This document shows positions 32,357-43,617 of a DNA stretch of 64,000 bases, one piece after another. The translations under genes were made by a program, and so were the position numbers. The notes below the pieces were generated by a model. The model was not told where the DNA came from. It was given only the letters and a program-made list of their open reading frames with translations, and ran no database searches. Source of the DNA: Symbiodinium microadriaticum. Lineage: Eukaryota; Sar; Dinophyceae; Suessiales; Symbiodiniaceae. Numbering within the stretch: position 1 is the stretch's first letter; each line of letters begins with the position of its first letter. The DNA lies in contig LSRX01001087.1 in NCBI GenBank assembly GCA_001939145.1, forward strand, positions 177,529 through 241,528, given 5' to 3'.

Positions 32357-32862
32357 TTAGGCTTCAAAAGCGGCGCCACGATTTTTCTCGGGCGTGTAGA
32401 GTTGAGGCTTTCTGAGTTCTAGGTTTCGCACGTTGCCGTCGGCAAGGGCGAATATTGGTATATAGAGGGCCTTAAGAGTTGGACAAGAGCCTCGGGGTAT
32501 AGTCTAGTATAGGACACTATCGACACTATCCATCAAGGAACCCTAGGAACACATATTATTGCTGATTATTCAGGCGTCGTTTTTCCTCCAAGAGGCAGAG
32601 GTGCCATTGCAGGCGGAAACGGTATCAAACGAGTAAAGGAAGAGGAACGAACGGCCTTTCGAACGGCCTTTTGTTGAACATGGCGGCGGCGAACAGCTTT
32701 GAAATCCGACTCAGCACTAGGGTTTAGGGGTTTGGGGTTTTGGGCTATAGGGTTGGCTCCTACTCCTGCTGCTGTCCACCGGCTACTGAGACTACGACGA
32801 CGACAACGATGGAAGGTACGAACCCTGTAACGACTCAGCCATTTCTTTACGGTCACGATCAC
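32357..32862 (-). CDS. Exon cluster with C-terminal stop; basic protein, unknown
   Basis: The segment 32566-32862 is open throughout and reads TVKKWLSRYRVRTFHRCRRR, a heptamer-derived NPKPLNP stretch, then AESDFKAVRRRHVQQKAVRK, so it is strongly basic. After an AT-rich inverted-repeat gap the segment 32357-32455 reads FALADGNVRNLELRKPQLYT and ends at TAA. The middle heptamer stretch (about 32718-32755) is either a small intron or translated. The plus strand has a competing candidate, rejected below. Confidence 0.45.
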
Positions 32863-33089
32863 TGCAACTAGTTACGGCTGTGTTTGCAGGGAGGGTCATT
32901 CTCGCAAGGTGCAAGACTTCGCTCTTAAGACACCATTTGGGGTCTTGAGACAGCCAGAACCCTGAACGGTAAACTCAGAGAGGCCAATTGACAAGCGTGG
33001 GTAAGTTTTGCTTCTTACTAAAGCCCTCATTTAGAACCCCACGTCCACACTCACAAAAGAAGGCCTTTTATGTGCCCGTACATACGCAT

Positions 33090-33103
33090 GCACACACACA
33101 CAA

Positions 33104-33135
<32 letters not shown>

Positions 33136-33225
33136 TGCACACATACACACACACACACATGTGCTATACATGTGTATATATATATATATGTACACACACA
33201 CATATATATATATAAACACACACAC
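33090..33225. repeat. CA/TA compound microsatellite
   Basis: ACAC, TATA and CATA runs lie next to a possible coding segment to the right. Reading frames within are artefacts. Confidence 0.9.
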
Positions 33226-33392
33226 ATTTTGCTCACCGAAATCCTGACATAAACCTTACTTCGTATGCTTTCACGCATGTTACATATGTACGTCACGTCT
33301 GTACGTCTCGAAAGAATGTATCCTAAATCACGTAAAGACGTTACAAGAGTATGGTGGTCTCTGGTGGTCTCTGCGACTCTGAGCAGTTCCAA
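33226..33392 (-). CDS. Candidate exon, unknown
   Basis: The minus strand reads ELLRVAETTRDHHTLVTSL, then GYILSRRTDVTYICNMRES before entering the microsatellite. The start and end are not fixed. The frame is clearly better than the alternatives over this stretch. Confidence 0.35.
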
Positions 33393-34004
33393 AACTCTAA
33401 AGCCTTTTCTTCTGGGTTCTCGCTAATTAAAGAATTCAATGTCAGGCACCAGAATAAGAGGGGTCTATAGTGACCAATGTATGATTTCCTGATCAATTAT
33501 CATAAGAAATATCAAACCCTAAAACCCTTTTGTTGAGCGGGGGATTGCAATGCTAAAAGCCTAAAACCCCTTTTGTTGAGCAGGGACTGCAATGCACTAA
33601 GCCCTGAATCCCTTCAGCCAAGCCTAAAACCCTAAAGCCCTAAAACCCTAGACATTCAATATAAAAAAAGCACCACGTTTTTGCTCCTCGCCCGGTCCAC
33701 GCCTCCGACTCGGAGCACTTTTGCAGGCGGTCCTGGCCGGGAATTTGTCATTCCGAGCCTCCAGGGCTTAGGGGCTTAGGGTGGTCTAGGCTATACTGGT
33801 AGGCTTGGATATGAGCTGATGCCTCGGTTTTGTTTATCTATCTGTCGGACTTGTGGTCTTATTCTTTACCCTTTTGGCCTTCACGTACTTCTTTGCGGCT
33901 GAAACGCACTTAACCTAAACCCTTTTCATCCCTTGTCTCTCTCTCTACCCTAAAGCCTAAACCCTGAACCCCCCAAGCCCTGAACCTGGCGGGCCTACAT
34001 GGAG

Positions 34005-34238
34005 TCAAAGGGGCCCTATACCCTGGACTGAAACCGGGCGGCCTTGCTGAACAGGGGCTGACACTGACACCCCAAAACGACCAAATTTTGCATTTGTTGA
34101 AAGGGTGTAGGGTTTATGGTTGAGGAAAAGGCTTTTGTGTGCCGCGGTTAAACACCTAAGTCTCGAACAAGTAAAATATAAAAAAGTAAAAGAATGGGCA
34201 TTCTCCCGCTGGGCCCAAACTGTACTAAGGGTTTTCAA
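34005..34238 (-). CDS. Possible coding segment, unknown
   Basis: The minus strand is open over 77 codons with a moderately natural sequence (FGRFGVSVSAPVQQGRPVSV). A telomere-like word interrupts near 34110. Weak. Confidence 0.25.
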   Translation of the reverse strand: MKTLSTVWAQRENAHSFTFLYFTCSRLRCLTAAHKSLFLNHKPYTLSTNAKFGRFGVSVSAPVQQGRPVSVQGIGPL

Positions 34239-34316
34239 GCTCCATACATTCGTTGAATCCTACGCTCCTCAAGTCCTAAATGAACACTAGACCACTACAC
34301 CCCCACACCCATATCA

Positions 34317-34432
34317 TACTTGGAGGTCCATGGGTAGTCCTAACTGAGGTTATAAGCAAGGTAGCTATAGTTATAACCCATATTGAGGGACTTATAACCC
34401 CACTTATAACTACCCATGAAACCTCCAAGTAT
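34317..34432. mobile_element. Inverted-repeat element, ATACTTGGAGGT family
   Basis: ATACTTGGAGGT pairs with ACCTCCAAGTAT at the right end. CATGGGTAGT/ACTACCCATG and TTATAAGC/GACTTATAA arms lie inside. A relative of the inner part (GGGTAGCTAT, TAACCCATATCAGGGGACTT) occurs near 16135-16215 in an intron of the DHHC gene. Confidence 0.75.
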
Positions 34433-35083
34433 CCCCTATAAGACAATTTTGGAAACCGGAGTGGGAGCATGGCACACACCTGAACCATAAATTCCTAATG
34501 CTGTAAGTCCCTTATAAACTTACACCTGAAGCAAGAACGTTAACTTCAATGACCCGTTGGGTTTATACTGCTTCTACATGATCGTATACCGTAACGAACA
34601 TGAGGATCATTCCGAAAGAGCACCTAGCATAAGGCTTAAGTCCCCGGCCGCCGGACTCGCTTCTGGAGGATGCCAACACCGTCACCGCAGGCCACGACGA
34701 CGAGGTAGGCGAAGTACGGCGCCTTTGACGATCCCAGCTAGGGCTCAGGGTTTAGAGGGTCGAGAAGGCTTGTGGGGTTCATTCGCAGGGGTCTGGCCTA
34801 GCTGCGCTTACGGGCTAAGGCTTTAAGTAGGGCTATCACTAGACCGCTCGAGATAAGTGCACTTGGAAACAAACCGTCCTTACTCAGTCACCGCGTCCGC
34901 AATCCTTTAATATTTAAGCAGGGCTGGGCTTTATTCCTGAAAAAACCCTGAACCCTAAACCCTGAACCCCCGCAATGTTCAGGCTTGCCCCATCCAACCC
35001 CAATAGGGGCTCCACCAAGGCACTCGGCCCACCGGCCCTTCTCCACCGCGCGCAACGTTGCGGCAGCCCGGCCTTTCCTCGGA

Positions 35084-35412
35084 TTAAATGTGTTTAGGGT
35101 TTACGCTCTCACAACTCGGACAAGCCAGGCGAGGGGTTGAGGGTGTGTTGGTTTCCACTCGCGCACTCGCTCGCAGCAGGCACGGGTAGTACTGACAAAA
35201 AGCCTCAGATTGCTGAGGTAACATGTGCGTCCATTGGAATGAGCTGGCAAGTGCCCCGGAATCCGGAAGCACCAGAACTTGCAAACATGTACAGAAAAAA
35301 GCGGGGTTGTTCGACTCCCAAGGCGCGCGCAAAGCAGGAAGGCTCCATTACTCTATTTGTGGCTGAGGAGTTTGGCCTTTGGGGATTGGGTGTTACGAGT
35401 ATGGGTCTATAG
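35084..35412. other. Both strands open, strand unresolved
   Basis: The plus strand reads IAEVTCASIGMSWQVPRNPE and the minus strand reads ALASSFQWTHMLPQQSEAF over the same DNA. Neither has clear splice limits. A repeated CTC(A)CAACTCGGACAAGCC-like word at 35107 recurs elsewhere in the window. Confidence 0.25.
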
Positions 35413-35995
35413 GGTTTAAAGGCTATCCGGATCCCTTTTTGAGGTCGGCACTTCTAAACCTTGACACGGACATAACAAGAATATCGCTCAGGCTACCCCT
35501 AGCACCCTATATTCGAATACATTGAATACTCTTTGGTTGTAGGAGGCTAAGGCTTCGAGCTGCCAGGCTTAGGGCTTAGGCTACGGCTTACTGGAGGTTA
35601 CAGGGTAAGAGGGTTCGGGATTCGGGGTTTAGGGCTTAGGCTTTAGGGCTTAGGGGTAGGGTAAGGGGGTTCAGGGTTTAGTTGAGGGTGCTGCAGGGCC
35701 AGCATCCAGAAACATACTAAGCCCACGTCACCCGCGCAGGACTTAAACTCACCAACCGTGTGCCCTAAAGCATAAACGCTTTTACCTTAACCCTTCCACC
35801 CCACACCCGAAAACCCGGAAACCGTAACACTTCAAACCCAACAACTCGAAACCCCCAAGAACACCCGGAAAAAAAAAGTATACCTGAAAGCTAAACGTTA
35901 CATCCTACTTTACAAAAAGCAACCGAGATGCCTGGAACTCAGAGATCAGAGCCTCAAGGAGAAGTGCAGTGGATAATACCGGAAAGCTTGGTGAT

Positions 35996-36538
35996 TTAAT
36001 GTTTGGGGAGTTCGCGGTTTAGGGTTTGCAGATTTTTGGATTTCAGGGTACAGGGGTTTTGACTGGACAAAGAAATGCACCATCGACATGGTGGGAGCAG
36101 ATGGTCAAGACACTTTAAGGTTGGCCCTGTGTTCAGAACTCCACAACCTACAAACAAAACCCTTAAACCCATGCCAAAACGAACTTCATTCAACCCAAAC
36201 CACGAACCGCCTGTCCTACCCTCGCCATCATGGATGCTCAAGACCAGGATGGGGTTTACTAATCGTGCACGTGGGCCTTGAATCTTCATGTCCGACACAG
36301 GGCTTTCACGATACAGGGTCTCAAAATAAGAGACATCGCTCCCTAAACCAATTCTCCCATCAAGGAGCCCATGGACCAGCTCATAGAAGACGTTGTAAAC
36401 CCGAAATCTCTTATGGGACCTCCTCATCTTGGGGTAAACTGGGATTGAGGGGCCTCTATGCCACCCACCTGATTCCATAAAAACGCCCATCTGGCCTCCG
36501 TGCCTTGTACTCCCCGCAGCTAGAATCCCCATCCGCAC
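35996..36538 (-). CDS. 180-codon open frame, unknown protein
   Basis: The minus-strand frame from ATG 36538 to a stop at 35996 contains a natural stretch FRVYNVFYELVHGLLDGRIG, then DVSYFETLYRESPVSDMKI, then NPILVLSIHDGEGRTGGSW. The last third (from about 36160) is poorer, so a splice donor probably lies before it. A 130-codon plus frame overlaps. No domain was recognised. Confidence 0.35.
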   Translation of the reverse strand: MRMGILAAGSTRHGGQMGVFMESGGWHRGPSIPVYPKMRRSHKRFRVYNVFYELVHGLLDGRIGLGSDVSYFETLYRESPVSDMKIQGPRARLVNPILVLSIHDGEGRTGGSWFGLNEVRFGMGLRVLFVGCGVLNTGPTLKCLDHLLPPCRWCISLSSQNPCTLKSKNLQTLNRELPKH

Positions 36539-36639
36539 CAGATACTCAATAAGTATGGGACATGCCCGCTCAAACTGAACTACGAAGTATCCACAGGGAA
36601 GGGCTCCCTAAACCCGAAACCAGGCCCACTTATGGTAAC

Positions 36640-38097
36640 CCACAAGGTCTTGTTGTAGGTTTAGGGTTTAGGGCTTCTTAGAAGCCATGACTCCGAAAAA
36701 GCAGGGCCAACATAAGTTGGGTGTCGTATGTAGGGGGTTGGCGGGTTCCCGAAAGCCCTACAAACCAAGAAGCCTTAAAAGCCTGTTGCAGCGGCCTTGA
36801 AAAAACCCGAACACCGAAACCCTAAACAAACCCTCAAACGCCAAACCGCTATTTATCCTAAGCCCTAGACCTAAGCCCTAAACCCTACCTGCAAGCCGAA
36901 ACCCTGCAAAATGGCAAACTCGTCGGTTGACCCTTTGTAACTACAGGGTATATGGGTAGTTTTCTAAAGCAGGGTCCCTTTATAGGTCCCGAATCTAGTA
37001 CGGCACCCTTATAAACAGTACCCTAAAAAGGTACCCTAATTTAGAGAATTACCCATATTCCTGAAAACAGCAGTCGTTTGGATCTCCAGGAATCCTGAGA
37101 ACTCTAAACCCTATAAGCCCCAAGGCCTAAACCAAAACTCCTTCGCAAAGGAGGGGCTGCTTCCAGCATCTGGACGAGACCAGGCTCCTTTTCCAGATGT
37201 AGGGCTTCAACTTAAGGTTGAATTTTCCCTAAACCCCTAAACCCTAAACTCCTAAACCCTAAACCCTGGTGTAGGGATTCAACTTAGGGGTTTGGGGGCT
37301 CCTCCCCAGGGCTGGAGTTGCGGGTGCTTTGGTGCTTCTTGGCAACGCAAGTTCATGCCTCCACGGTTGAATATAGGAGCCCTAATAGTTCTGCATTGGG
37401 CTATGTAGGGGGCGCAATATGCGAGAAGATGTTGACTTATAACCCTAAACCCTATAAACCCTAAACCCTAAACCCCTAAACCCTACTGGGCTTCGCATAT
37501 CGAGGCTTGAGATCTGGGTTCTGTAGATTTTTTGGATTTTCGGGCCGTTGCTGCCTGCACAAACCTTGACGTAGAAAGCTCCATGATGCTTTAGGGCTTG
37601 GGGTTTGGGGTTTAGGGGAACAGTATGGCAATATGGGTACTCTATAGACCCTGGACCCCTAAACCCTAAACCCCGAAGCCCTAATCCCATGAACCCTAAA
37701 ACCCCAAACCCCTTTTTTCCACAGGCTTGAACTGAGCTCGCCCGGCCAACCCTAAACCCCTATAAACCCTACACCCCTAAACCCCTACATACCCCTAAAC
37801 CCCCCTAAGCCCTACTTCTTCAGGCTTCCGGATTCAACCTTCGCCTCTCCTAGTGGACCCGGGGCACAGAGTGCAGCAAAGCCTACACTGAACCCATTGG
37901 AAAACTAGAACTTCCAGGCTCCCCGAAACCTATAAACCCAAACCCCTTTTTCCACAGGCTTGAACTGAGCTCGCCCCCCCTAAGCCCTAAACCCCTGAAG
38001 CCCTAAAATCCTAAACCTAAACCTTAAAGCACTATAGCCCTAAATCCCTCAACCGCCCTAAACCTTCCAAAAAAATGAACCCAAGGCTGCCTCGGTA
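36640..38097. other. Telomere-like heptamer country with short duplicated words
   Basis: CCCTAAA groups lie at 36820-36900, 37095-37130, 37225-37270, 37440-37490, 37655-37700, 37745-37810 and 37985-38060. A 26-bp word TCCACAGGCTTGAACTGAGC, then TCGCCC, occurs at both 37718 and 37951. An imperfect inverted repeat lies at about 36945-37062. Minus-strand scraps near 37140-37200 and 37320-37390 may be exons. Confidence 0.4.
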
Positions 38098-38163
38098 ACA
38101 TGGAGGAGGTGCATCTGCTGGTAGCCCTCCCGGTCGTAGGCCCGAAAGCCTTGGCTGCGCAAG
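38098..38163 (-). CDS. Candidate small exon, unknown
   Basis: The minus strand reads LRSQGFRAYDREGYQQMHLL, an unusually natural 22-codon stretch bounded by telomere-like DNA on the right. The limits are not fixed. Confidence 0.35.
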
Positions 38164-39092
38164 GGTTTCCTGATGTTTATCTCATTTAGGGGTTTAGGGT
38201 TTAGGGATTTTTTTCGGGAATCAGGGTTGAGGTTTAGGGGTTTAGGGGGTGTTATTTAAGGGTGTGGGGATTGCGTGGGGAAAGATCGTCCGGATACGTA
38301 CATGGGACGATAGCCCCAAACAACAAGAATCCATCCCTCTACGGTTTAGGATATGCCCTGGCAAAAAGCCAACAAGACCCAGCAAGATCTTTACTCAAGC
38401 CTTCCTGCAATGCCAACAGCCTTGCTAGAGCCCATAGCTTGTGAGACAAGGAGCTACAAACACTATGAGACCCGTAATGCTACCCGTGCGCATGCCAGCA
38501 AACGTCATATGAACTAAGAATCCTTGCGGCCTTGGTTTTCATCCAAGACAAACGAGGAACACGCAAACAAACCCTGAATCCCAAAGCCTACAGTAACTGC
38601 CAAACCCATTCTGGGCTAAGTTGGGCTCTCTCAGAAGCATCTCCTGCGGTCGACCGTCGGCAAAAGCCCGTGTTCAGTGCAAGAAGTATTCCATAAGGGC
38701 CGTCTAGGGAAAAAAGGCTCTAGACGGATCTTACAGGTTGAGGGCTGGGCATACGGCAGGGATCCCAAGGGTTTAATGTAGGGGTCCGAAGAACATCGCC
38801 CAATCGCTCCCATGCCATTATCGAAGGGTTTACGGTGCAGCGGGTTACCAGGGCCTGTCTCCCAGTTTTGTGCGATGCTTCCGCTTGTGCTGGACAGATG
38901 CGATCAGCAGTTGCAAATCTCACGCAGCCGGTAGTTCCCGAGATCCTATCCCCGATTAAGGAGCATACCGGAAATCATGTTGAGGACTTAATCTCTAGCA
39001 AGATTGAGGATTCGTTCTGACTTTCGGATTCGGGCTCCCCGGCTATTTGCATTCTCCTTGCAACTGCAACCCTAAACCCTAAACCCTACCCC

Positions 39093-39189
39093 TTGCAGCT
39101 GTGAGGCGGAGGAGGGGCGTGCAAGTGATGCCGATCTTGAAGACCACGGGGGACATGGAGTCCAAGATCTGTTTGACCACGTCCTTTGC
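39093..39189 (-). CDS. Exon resembling the core of a GIY-YIG/T5orf172-like domain
   Basis: After a CCTGAG acceptor the minus strand reads EAKDVVKQILDSMSPVVF, then KIGITCTPLLRL. The PVVFKIGIT..P..R word resembles the second strand motif (YKIGIT.D..RR) of GIY-YIG-type nuclease-like domains. The remaining catalytic Glu/Asn motifs were not found, so the assignment is tentative. The intron that follows starts next to GGGTAGGGTTTAGGG. Confidence 0.35.
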
Positions 39190-39220
39190 CTCAGGGCAAA
39201 ACTACTTTCAAAGGGGCTCG

Positions 39221-39314
39221 TAGGGGTTCGTATGGTACCTACAGTAGGGGTTCGTATGGTACCTACAGTAGGGGTTCGTATGGTACCTACAGTAGGGGTT
39301 CGTATGGTACCTAC
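39221..39314. repeat. 24-bp tandem repeat, four copies
   Basis: The unit TAGGGGTTCGTATGGTACCT, then ACAG, is repeated at 39221, 39245, 39269 and 39293 with almost no change. In one plus frame it encodes RGSYGTYS repeats, but the frame has no other coding support. GGTACC is shared with several inverted-repeat elements. Confidence 0.9.
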
Positions 39315-39649
39315 CTACAGTATAATCTAACCCAAGACCCTATTCAAATTACTAAGGCCCCCTACATTACCCTTGCCAAGCCAGAGCCTGAAGGTCGGAT
39401 TTTCCCCCTAAGGGTCCGTGTGCCTAATTTATCATAGACTCAATATACCCCCCCAAAACAGTAACCTACTATTCAAACCCTAAACCCTCAAGGCCGTTTA
39501 ACACTAACTCACTAAGCCCTGACTAAGCCCTCAACCCTAAACCCAAGCCCCCAAGCCGAAGATGCAGAATCCCAGCTTCGTGCTTCTCTACTGGCATTGT
39601 TCGACTCCGGGGCTGTCCTTGGGGCGTTCACGAAGCGTAGCTGTTTTTT

Positions 39650-40230
39650 TCACAACCAACATATATATATATATGTATATATATATATACATACACATAT
39701 ACATACATTTTCTGAGTCGGGCTTCACATAAACCTTCGACGCATCCCCTCCCAAACCCTAAACCCTAAACCCAAAAAAAAATCCTAAACCCTAAACCCTA
39801 TACCAAAAAAACAAATCCTTAACCTAACCCCTGCAAAAATCCGGATTTAAACCCCAAACCCTAACCCCCCCCCCAACAAAAAAAAAAGAAAGGCACTTTG
39901 TTGCTTCTGCGCAAGCCCATGGGATCTCCACCGGTCGATGCCGCGCTCTAAGAGCTCCCCCAGGGAGACTCCAAGACCCTGTAAAACAAAGGGGCTTAGG
40001 GTTTAGGGTTTAGGGGTTTAGGGTTTTATGGCTTTAGAGGTTTAGGGCTTTAGGGCTTTAGGGTTTAGGGTTTTAGCGTTTCAGCACTCACACTCGGACT
40101 GTGCCTAGGCGAGGAGTTCAGGTACGACGACGCACAGATGGCGGCACAAGCGTTTAGGGTTTAGGGTTCTAGGGTTTAGGGTTTTAGGGTTTAGGGTGTA
40201 GGGTTTTAGGGTTTAGGGTTTAAGACACTC
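39650..40230. other. TA microsatellite and telomere-like blocks
   Basis: (TA)n lies at 39661-39710, CCCTAAA with A-runs at 39755-39880, and TTTAGGG at 39985-40080 and 40155-40225. A plus-strand stretch at about 39558-39640 (EDAESQLRASLLALFDSG) is a possible exon, but the minus strand is open too. Confidence 0.5.
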
Positions 40231-40389
40231 CAGGTTGGAGAATCATATTTTTTCACACTCACATGACACTGGCGCAAGAAGCTCCAGAATACAGAGTTCT
40301 ATATCACGAAACGCCAAATTGGAGACGCATATTGCAGAAGGGCGATTTAATCTCCTTAATCCGACTATCCTGGAAACTCTACTAGCGAT

Positions 40390-40834
40390 ATCATGGAAGG
40401 GTCCTTACCGCAAACCCCTCAACTGCTGAACATGATTCGAAAGGTATTCCGTGACTTTGAGGGCTTTTGGTGTCTCAGGCTCCGGGTGAGCGAGAAGTCA
40501 GCAAGCGTTTCTGAAGAGCTCATGTTGAAGTTCCACTTCCTTGGCGGCGCGCTGACCCTAACCCCTAAACCCCTAGACCCTAAACCCTAAACCAAACATG
40601 ATGAAATTTCGGAAAATACCGGGAAGGACGCCAACTCGGGATCGGGACGGCTCTCAAAACTCGGCGAGGAGGGGGTTTCAAGAACATCCCCGCTTCAGTG
40701 GCTTGGATATGCTGACATCAATCAGCCAACAGTTTGAGACAAACCTGAACCGCATAATCACAAGTCTAAAGACCCAGGAATTCGAAGTTGAAACCCTTTT
40801 GCACAAGGCGTTTGCACTTCGCCCGAAATCTTAA
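40390..40834 (+). CDS. Possible plus-strand coding segments, unknown
   Basis: The frame at 40598-40834 reads LTSISQQFETNLNRIITSLK, then EFEVETLLHKAFAL, and the minus strand is closed there. The segment before it reads FEGFWCLRLRVSEKSASVS, but its minus strand is also open (KWNFNMSSSETLADFSL). This is one of the few places where the plus strand reads better. Confidence 0.25.
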
Positions 40835-40949
40835 ACCCTAAACCTCAGCCAAAAGCCTTCTCCCCACTATTTATTGAGGGCCTCCTTTTTTTCTGAGGGG
40901 CGGCTACTTCAGGCTGAAGCTGCCCCGGCAAAGATGAATGGGAATGGGT

Positions 40950-41060
40950 CTCATAGGGTTTAGGGTTTTGGGGGTTTAGGGGTTTAGGGTTTAGGGGTTT
41001 AGGGGTTAGGGTTTAGGGTTTAGGGGTTTAGGGTTTTAGGGGTTTAGGGTGTGGGTTTAG
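40950..41060. repeat. Telomere-like TTTAGGG block
   Basis: TTTAGGG and TTTAGGGG units are nearly continuous over 110 bp, one of the purest blocks in the window. Confidence 0.85.
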
Positions 41061-41294
41061 CGGTCTGAGCGGAGATTCCAAAACTCAGAGTCCACGTAGG
41101 GATTAGGAGTCTGAAAAGGAAATTAAAATGCCAGCCTCCTTACCAAAATGCTTTTGTAGCAGTGGCTCAGGCTTGTTCATGCGACTAGCAGCAAGAATAC
41201 CAATCAAGCAGGGACCCATGCTCCAAACCAGCCCCAATCTATGAACCTGAATCTCTCGACCAGGGTTTTGAGAGGTCTAGGGCGCGCGGTTTGG

Positions 41295-41357
41295 CTACTT
41301 CACTTCGGTGCACCAGAACATATCGAGGTTCGCCTCCCCGCAAGCCATTTCGACAAA
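41295..41357 (-). CDS. Candidate C-terminal exon
   Basis: The minus strand reads VEMACGEANLDMFWCTEVK and a TAG at 41295. It is short but natural. The upstream limit is unclear. Confidence 0.3.
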   Translation of the reverse strand, partial: FVEMACGEANLDMFWCTEVK

Positions 41358-41541
41358 CCCATAAGCCATCCTACATGTTAGTCTGCAGCAATGCGTGTTT
41401 AACCAGTTTTTTGGTGAGGTGAGGAGTTCGGACTGCAATTCAACTTACTTGTCCAGCATCCTGGTGGGGGAACCAAAAGTTGAGCCTTTTGGGATCTTAT
41501 AGGGGTTGTACTACCACCTAAAAAACTCTAGCTTGCCCACT

Positions 41542-41805
41542 CTACCACGGAACTGCGATGGCAAAGCCCGACATTCCTAACCCTTTCCCCACCAAAAAGA
41601 ACCTCAACCCCGAAGCCTCAAGGTCTTTGGGTCTTAGGCTTGAAGGCTTTGGGTTTAGGCCTAGGCGTTTAAAAAAAAATGAAAAATTACTACATACTCG
41701 CACGCCGGGGCTCGCTTGGCCCTGGCTCTCGAGTAGGTGGCGATTTGTGGCGACTTCGCAGATACAAGCCCCAAAAACCTCCCAGAAGGAGAATCCCTGT
41801 TGCAA
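41542..41805 (-). CDS. Possible coding segment, unknown
   Basis: The minus-strand frame is open over 87 codons. The first half (FWEVFGACICEVATNRHLLE) is better than the second, which contains a heptamer-derived LNPKPSSL stretch. A plus frame of 90 codons overlaps. Confidence 0.25.
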   Translation of the reverse strand: MQQGFSFWEVFGACICEVATNRHLLESQGQASPGVRVCSNFSFFFKRLGLNPKPSSLRPKDLEASGLRFFLVGKGLGMSGFAIAVPW

Positions 41806-42184
41806 TCGCGGCCATGACCTCTCAAACTGAACTAATTTACTTCCCGGCTTCGGAGATTGCTAAAGCCTAAACTGCGGAGCGACCGAAGGGTAACGAGTGT
41901 TTAGGGGTTCACGGGCCTCGTGTCCGTGTTAAAGTTCAGGGCTTAGTGGGGCGCCACGCATCAGTTTCCTTACGAGAAGTTTACGAATACCTAACACTCG
42001 TTAAAACATCGCAAAACACCTCCGCCAGTAGCTCCGAAATGTGTTCTGTAAAATTCTTCTAGGAATCCCTAACTCGGTAACATCTAGACCCTACCCAAAC
42101 CCCCAAAAGTAGGTGAAATAATGGCCCAAGACCCTTAAAAGGCTATTATTTAACATGCTTTAGGGGTCCAGGTAAGCCCTAAAC

Positions 42185-42623
42185 CGGCCTCCCAAACAGG
42201 CTTCCAGTCTTCCCCGGCTGTGACGACCACCTCACCATTGAGGTAGGCCCTCATGTCGTTGAGAACCAGTTGGACAAAGATCCTGACGCTTGGGCCCTGA
42301 ACCCAAACACCCGATTGAAATCCTTAAATCCCTTTCATCGCGAGATGACCATCGTCTTCTTACGATCCCTTCTCTTCGAACAAGAAGGGCCGCACCAAAA
42401 GACCACCAAAACAGAACAAAGTTATAGCGCCGCTCAGACAGCCCAAGTAACATCAGGGCTTCATCCGCAAAGACTGGGCTGTGTGCTACGATGCTCACAT
42501 CTCGAAGTGAAGACCTGCTTAGCAGCACTCGAGCTGTGTAGGTATCGCCCAGGTCAGTGTTCTTCAGCTGGCTATACGCCCGCGTGAAAGCCATGTCTGA
42601 CCAGTCCTTCGCCTGGGATAGAG
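42185..42623 (-). CDS. Two strong exons of an unknown protein
   Basis: Exon A (about 42390-42623, after GCTGCAG) reads AKDWSDMAFTRAYSQLKN, then LLSRSSLRDVSIVAHSPVF and ALMLLGLSERRYNFVLF. Exon B (42185-42296, after GGTTCAG) reads VRIFVQLVLNDMRAYLNGEV, then VVTAGEDWKPVWEA, and ends at GTTTAGGGC, so the donor GT is the start of a telomere-like heptamer. These are clearly protein-like on the minus strand and not on the plus. The donor of exon A is not fixed. I do not recognise the family. Confidence 0.55.
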
Positions 42624-42759
42624 CTGCAGCCCTAAACCCTAAACCCCTTTTGCATCCAGGCCTATTGCGACTGCGCGGTACCCCTGAATAAGCGTAACCT
42701 AAGCCTCAGAACCCGTTTTCAGCATGCATCCCCTCAACCCCTAAACCACCCCCTTGCTT

Positions 42760-43286
42760 TCACAAGGGCTCGACTGCTGCCCTTACTGCCCAGCTCGACC
42801 TATGCCCCACTTCTTTTGAGCAAAGCCTCCAAACCCTAGCGCCGGTCAGTGACCAGCCGTTTTGTTTAGGGTAGCAGCGCAGGCACCCTTGTCTAGAGCC
42901 GAAAGCAAAGTAGCTGAAAAGACCAGACCCGAGCACATATGCTTCCATCAACACAAAAACAAAAGAGCACCTTGCACATTCGCAGACACACTTTGCAGGT
43001 TGGCGCCCTGGACCAGGAACAGCATGTGAGGATGTGCCATGCAATGATGCGTAGGAAATAGGAAGGTAACCGAAAGGTACATGGCCCTGTTGCACAAAGC
43101 CCGAGGGATGGTGTAGCACAACAATGAAATGAAGGACGAACACAGATGATGCTCCTCCTTGGACACGAAAAACGGCACGGTCTTTCTGGGACCGCGCCCA
43201 CCCTCGCTGTGCTCACATATGTGTGGACGTGTATTCACAAAGCCCCCCCCCCCCACACACACACGTATCAACAAACAGATTCTCAC
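42760..43286 (-). CDS. Possible membrane-protein segments, frame unresolved
   Basis: Three minus frames are open over 42893-43286. The most natural reads VPFFVSKEEHHLCSSFISLL, then MYLSVTFLFPTHHCMAHPH and VQGANLQSVSANVQGALLF. Another ends FVLMEAYVLGSGLFSYFAFG. Splice limits are unknown. Confidence 0.3.
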
Positions 43287-43617
43287 TTCGGGCGCAGGAG
43301 CTGCAAACTCACCAACACCTGCATGAACCTCGAAACCTTCAACTTGAGGGTGCAGAGCAGTTCGAGTTCAATTCCCCCAGAGCCTGCAAGCCGTTTTGGA
43401 GCTCCCCAATACCCTAAACCCTAAACCCCTAGACCCTAAACCCCTAGACCCTCAACCCCTAAACCCCCAAACCCTAAACCCTGCGGAGCTCAGCCCGAAG
43501 CAGCAGAGCCGAGCTGCGATTTGACCAGGTTCCCGGAGAGCTGGTCTTCCGCTTTTCACGACCTTTGACCAAAAACTCAAAAAAAGTTCACGGCTCATTC
43601 ACAAGGCATATAGGGTT

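Noticed and set aside
32380-32640. Plus-strand exon pair reading FRTLPSARA and SFFLQEAEVPLQAETVS
   Set aside because: The minus strand over the same DNA is open, longer and more protein-like at both places (LADGNVRNLELRKPQLY; VRRRHVQQKAVRK) and fits the neighbouring gene direction.
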